Assembly (NCBI RefSeq): GCF_014651595.1
Contig: NZ_BMXE01000002.1
Coordinates: forward strand, 1-64,000
Direction: 5' to 3'
DNA length: 64,000 nucleotides
Source: Pseudovibrio japonicus
GTDB taxonomy: Bacteria > Pseudomonadota > Alphaproteobacteria > Rhizobiales > Stappiaceae
A program made the translations under genes and the position numbers. Position 1 is the stretch's first letter; each line of letters opens with the position of its first letter. Shown one piece after another: positions 62,295-64,000 of this stretch. Under the pieces are notes generated by a model. The model did not search any database and had not been told where the DNA came from. It saw only the letters and a list, made by a program, of their open reading frames with translations.

Positions 62295-63410
62295 TCAGGC
62301 GCTATCCTTCAGCATGGACTTAGGCCCAAGCGGATGGCCTGCATGCGGATATGGGTGATGATGATGGTCATGGCCGTGGTCATCGCCATCATGATGGTGG
62401 TGGTGATGGCCGTGGCCGTGACTGTGGTCATGGGAGTGACCGTGCGAATGATCGTGGGCGTCTGCGCCTTTGTTGTCGCATTCCCCAGTACAGGTGACGT
62501 CACACAGCTTGCACTCGGCTTCATCGCCCAAGCCTTCCACGTGGTGGTGGTGGCTCTCCTGAGGCAGGCCAATCTCGGCCTCAAACCCAAGAACCTGCTC
62601 TCTGTATTTGCAGAGCTGGCAGTTCATGTTGTTCGAGCCTTCGAGGATCTCTGTGACACGCTCTTTCATGGTGTCGATGACCTTTGGATGGTCGTTGAGA
62701 TAGCCTGCTTTGATAAACTCGATATCCGGATGGCGGGCGGCAACTTCATCGGTGAAGTTGTAGATGCGCTGAACCAGAACGCCGGTAAACAGGAAGTACG
62801 GGAACACGATGATGCGCTTGTAGCCAAGCTTTACCGCATGCTCCAGACCCGGTTCCACGAGCGGGAATGTTACGCCCGAGTAGCAGGTTTCGGCCCAGCC
62901 GAAGCCGAAGCCTTCCCATAGCATCCTGGTGATCTTGGCGACGTTGGAATTTGCATCCGGGTCTGACGCACCGCGGCCCACGACCATGAGCAGGGTTTCT
63001 TCCGGTTTGACATCACCGCCAGCGGCATCGATGGCTTCCTGAATGCGGGCGCCCGCGGCTTGCACCATGCGGGTGTCAACAGCAAGTTCGCGGCCGTATT
63101 CAATGGACACTTCAGGATGCTTGACCTGATAGGTGTTCAGAACGGACGGTATATCGTTCTTCGCATGACCTGCGGCAAACAGCATTCCCGGTACGGCGAG
63201 AATACGTGTGCAGCCTTGTTCGCGCAGGTTATCCAGACCGGAGTGGATGACCGGGTTTGCGAATTCAAGGTAGCCGTAGTCGACTGGCAGGTCCGGGAAC
63301 CGCTTACGCATGCCTTCTGCAAGGCGGGCAAATTCGCCAACCGCACCTTTGTTTCGGCTGCCGTGACCACAGATCATAACGCCGAGTTTTTCTTCTGTTT
63401 TTTTTGTCAT
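62295..63410 (-). CDS. cbiX: Sirohydrochlorin cobaltochelatase CbiX with metal-rich tail
   Basis: 371 residues. The N-terminal two-thirds (about 1-255) is a long-form CbiX with two repeated half-domains (G-H-G-S-R-N-K-G-A-V-G-E-F near residue 14; V-V-G-R-G-A-S-D-P near 143), which inserts Co(II) into sirohydrochlorin at the start of the early-cobalt route. The tail has Cys motifs C-Q-L-C-K-Y-R and C-K-L-C-D-V-T-C-T-G-E-C, then a run dominated by His, Asp and Gly (about 310-355). Long CbiX proteins with His-rich tails and Fe-S cysteines are known in other bacteria. The His block may store or deliver cobalt. Confidence 0.93.
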   Translation of the reverse strand: MTKKTEEKLGVMICGHGSRNKGAVGEFARLAEGMRKRFPDLPVDYGYLEFANPVIHSGLDNLREQGCTRILAVPGMLFAAGHAKNDIPSVLNTYQVKHPEVSIEYGRELAVDTRMVQAAGARIQEAIDAAGGDVKPEETLLMVVGRGASDPDANSNVAKITRMLWEGFGFGWAETCYSGVTFPLVEPGLEHAVKLGYKRIIVFPYFLFTGVLVQRIYNFTDEVAARHPDIEFIKAGYLNDHPKVIDTMKERVTEILEGSNNMNCQLCKYREQVLGFEAEIGLPQESHHHHVEGLGDEAECKLCDVTCTGECDNKGADAHDHSHGHSHDHSHGHGHHHHHHDGDDHGHDHHHHPYPHAGHPLGPKSMLKDSA

Positions 63411-63673
63411 TATGCTGGCTCTGCTTCTGCGTTTCCTGGGGCCGGAGTACCATCACTCTCGGCGCTTTCCGGTGTATTTTCTTCAGCAGTTTGGGATCGT
63501 TTTTTTGCTCTCGCGGCCAGGCCTGCGATAACTGCAGCACCGGCAACAGCAGCCACGCCAACCCAGTGGCTGTGGCCTGCCAGCTCACCCAGATGGCCGA
63601 CATGTGCAAAGGCGGCGGATGAGGAAAGACCCATCACGCCAGCCAGAAGTACTGGCTTCAAAAAATAAGACAT
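63410..63673 (-). CDS. Small exported membrane protein (DUF6732-like), cobalamin-linked
   Basis: 87 residues with a signal peptide (S-S-A-A-F-A) followed directly by H-V-G-H-L-G-E-L-A-G-H-S-H-W, a His-rich segment, then one membrane helix (about residues 38-53) and an acidic tail. I associate it with the short DUF6732-type proteins that occur next to cobalamin genes. The His motif at the start of the mature protein could bind cobalt or nickel on the periplasmic side. Its TAA and the cbiX ATG overlap in TAATG, so expression is coupled and a role in cobalt uptake is plausible. Confidence 0.65.
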   Translation of the reverse strand: MSYFLKPVLLAGVMGLSSSAAFAHVGHLGELAGHSHWVGVAAVAGAAVIAGLAARAKKRSQTAEENTPESAESDGTPAPGNAEAEPA

Positions 63674-64000
63674 ATTCTATCTCCAACATGCAGCTATACC
63701 CCTTGCCAAGGACAAAGGAGGGACATTCGCTGTCATTTAAGGAGACGTCGCAAAGACAATAGATGGACCAACGAAATAGAACATCGGCCACGGGCCAGAG
63801 GCACGCGGCTTCACACATTATTTCGTCAGACAGCTTCGATTCTGGTCCCCGATGTGGGTCAACCGCCCCCGAAATCCATTTCAGTCCGTCACGGGACGCC
63901 GTCCATAGTTCTACGCTGTGCAAGCTAGTTGGCACCTTGGGAGATAGCAAGACGATAATTTGCGCAATTGGTCGATAACATAGGTTTTCTTAGGTGGAAA
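63674..64000. other. Leader/upstream region of the minus-strand cobalamin operon
   Basis: 327 bases at the window edge. On the minus strand this is the upstream DNA of the operon. I compared it with the B12-riboswitch landmarks (the B12 box with its GGAGACC core and the conserved GCCACTG segment) and did not find them; a lone GGAGAC at 63741-63746 is on the other strand. A 121-codon minus-strand frame at 63585-63950 has no family features. The promoter may be here or beyond the window. Confidence 0.4.

Noticed and set aside
62370-62460. Repetitive ATGGTGATGG-type DNA as a tandem repeat or CRISPR-like array
   Set aside because: It is the codon pattern of the His/Asp-rich tail of CbiX, not an independent repeat.
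63735-63755. GGAGAC as a B12 box
   Set aside because: It is on the plus strand, away from the operon direction, and the flanking conserved elements are missing.
63585-63950. 121-codon minus-strand frame before the cobalamin operon
   Set aside because: It overlaps the DUF6732-like gene in another frame, has many Cys and Trp in a random pattern, and no start signal.

Overview
The window looks like chromosomal DNA of a marine-type alphaproteobacterium. The gene content and moderate GC resemble the Pseudovibrio/Stappiaceae group; this is inference from protein resemblance, not a database match. I see no tRNA, rRNA, CRISPR array, intact insertion sequence or prophage. Coding density is high, and most genes sit in short operons with ATGA or TAATG stop/start overlaps.

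Layout. 1-6.4 kb: a gene-free start with a strong hairpin and a short iterated repeat, then a secreted cupin, a flavodoxin-fold quinone reductase, a creatininase-family amidohydrolase, a secreted protein, and two tandem nucleotidyltransferase-like genes, one of which has lost its metal-binding acidic pair. 6.4-8.3 kb: pyrC and pyrE, each with its own terminator. 8.9-13.3 kb: an M16 zinc protease and two small secreted proteins. 13.4-21.7 kb: a DJ-1-like protein, GltS, a TPR-methyltransferase, a ferredoxin-reductase with odd cysteine spacing, a GGDEF/EAL protein and an Rrf2/NsrR-like regulator. 22.7-27.9 kb: a complete five-gene branched-chain-amino-acid-type ABC importer with a Tat-type binding protein. 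28.4-34.0 kb: a cyclic-nucleotide-binding-domain/CPBP membrane fusion with altered catalytic residues, and an RND efflux pair behind a promoter with MerR-type geometry.

34.2-42.1 kb: an SDR-like protein without the usual Tyr/Lys pair, a Kv-like channel ending in a zinc ribbon, a secreted esterase, a CaiB/BaiF CoA-transferase plus ThDP-enzyme operon, a DUF302 protein and a YeeE/YedE transporter. 42.6-47.2 kb: a TTC38-like TPR protein, then convergent opgC and opgH for periplasmic glucans.

47.3-52.2 kb is the most interesting block. Four coupled genes (zinc-less MDR dehydrogenase, divergent 6-pyruvoyl-tetrahydropterin-synthase-like protein, family-4 glycosyltransferase, SAM methyltransferase) face a NUDIX hydrolase and a stand-alone RibD-type reductase. 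Together they suggest an uncharacterised pathway to a modified, possibly glycosylated and methylated, pterin- or pyrimidine-type compound.

52.9-63.7 kb is a cobalamin corrin-ring cluster: cbiD-cobK, cobA-cobB, and a minus-strand run from a DUF6732-like gene through cbiX, cobH, cobL, cobI, cbiG-cobJ and cobM. The CbiX/CbiD/CbiG set indicates the early-cobalt-insertion route. No B12 riboswitch is recognisable inside the window.
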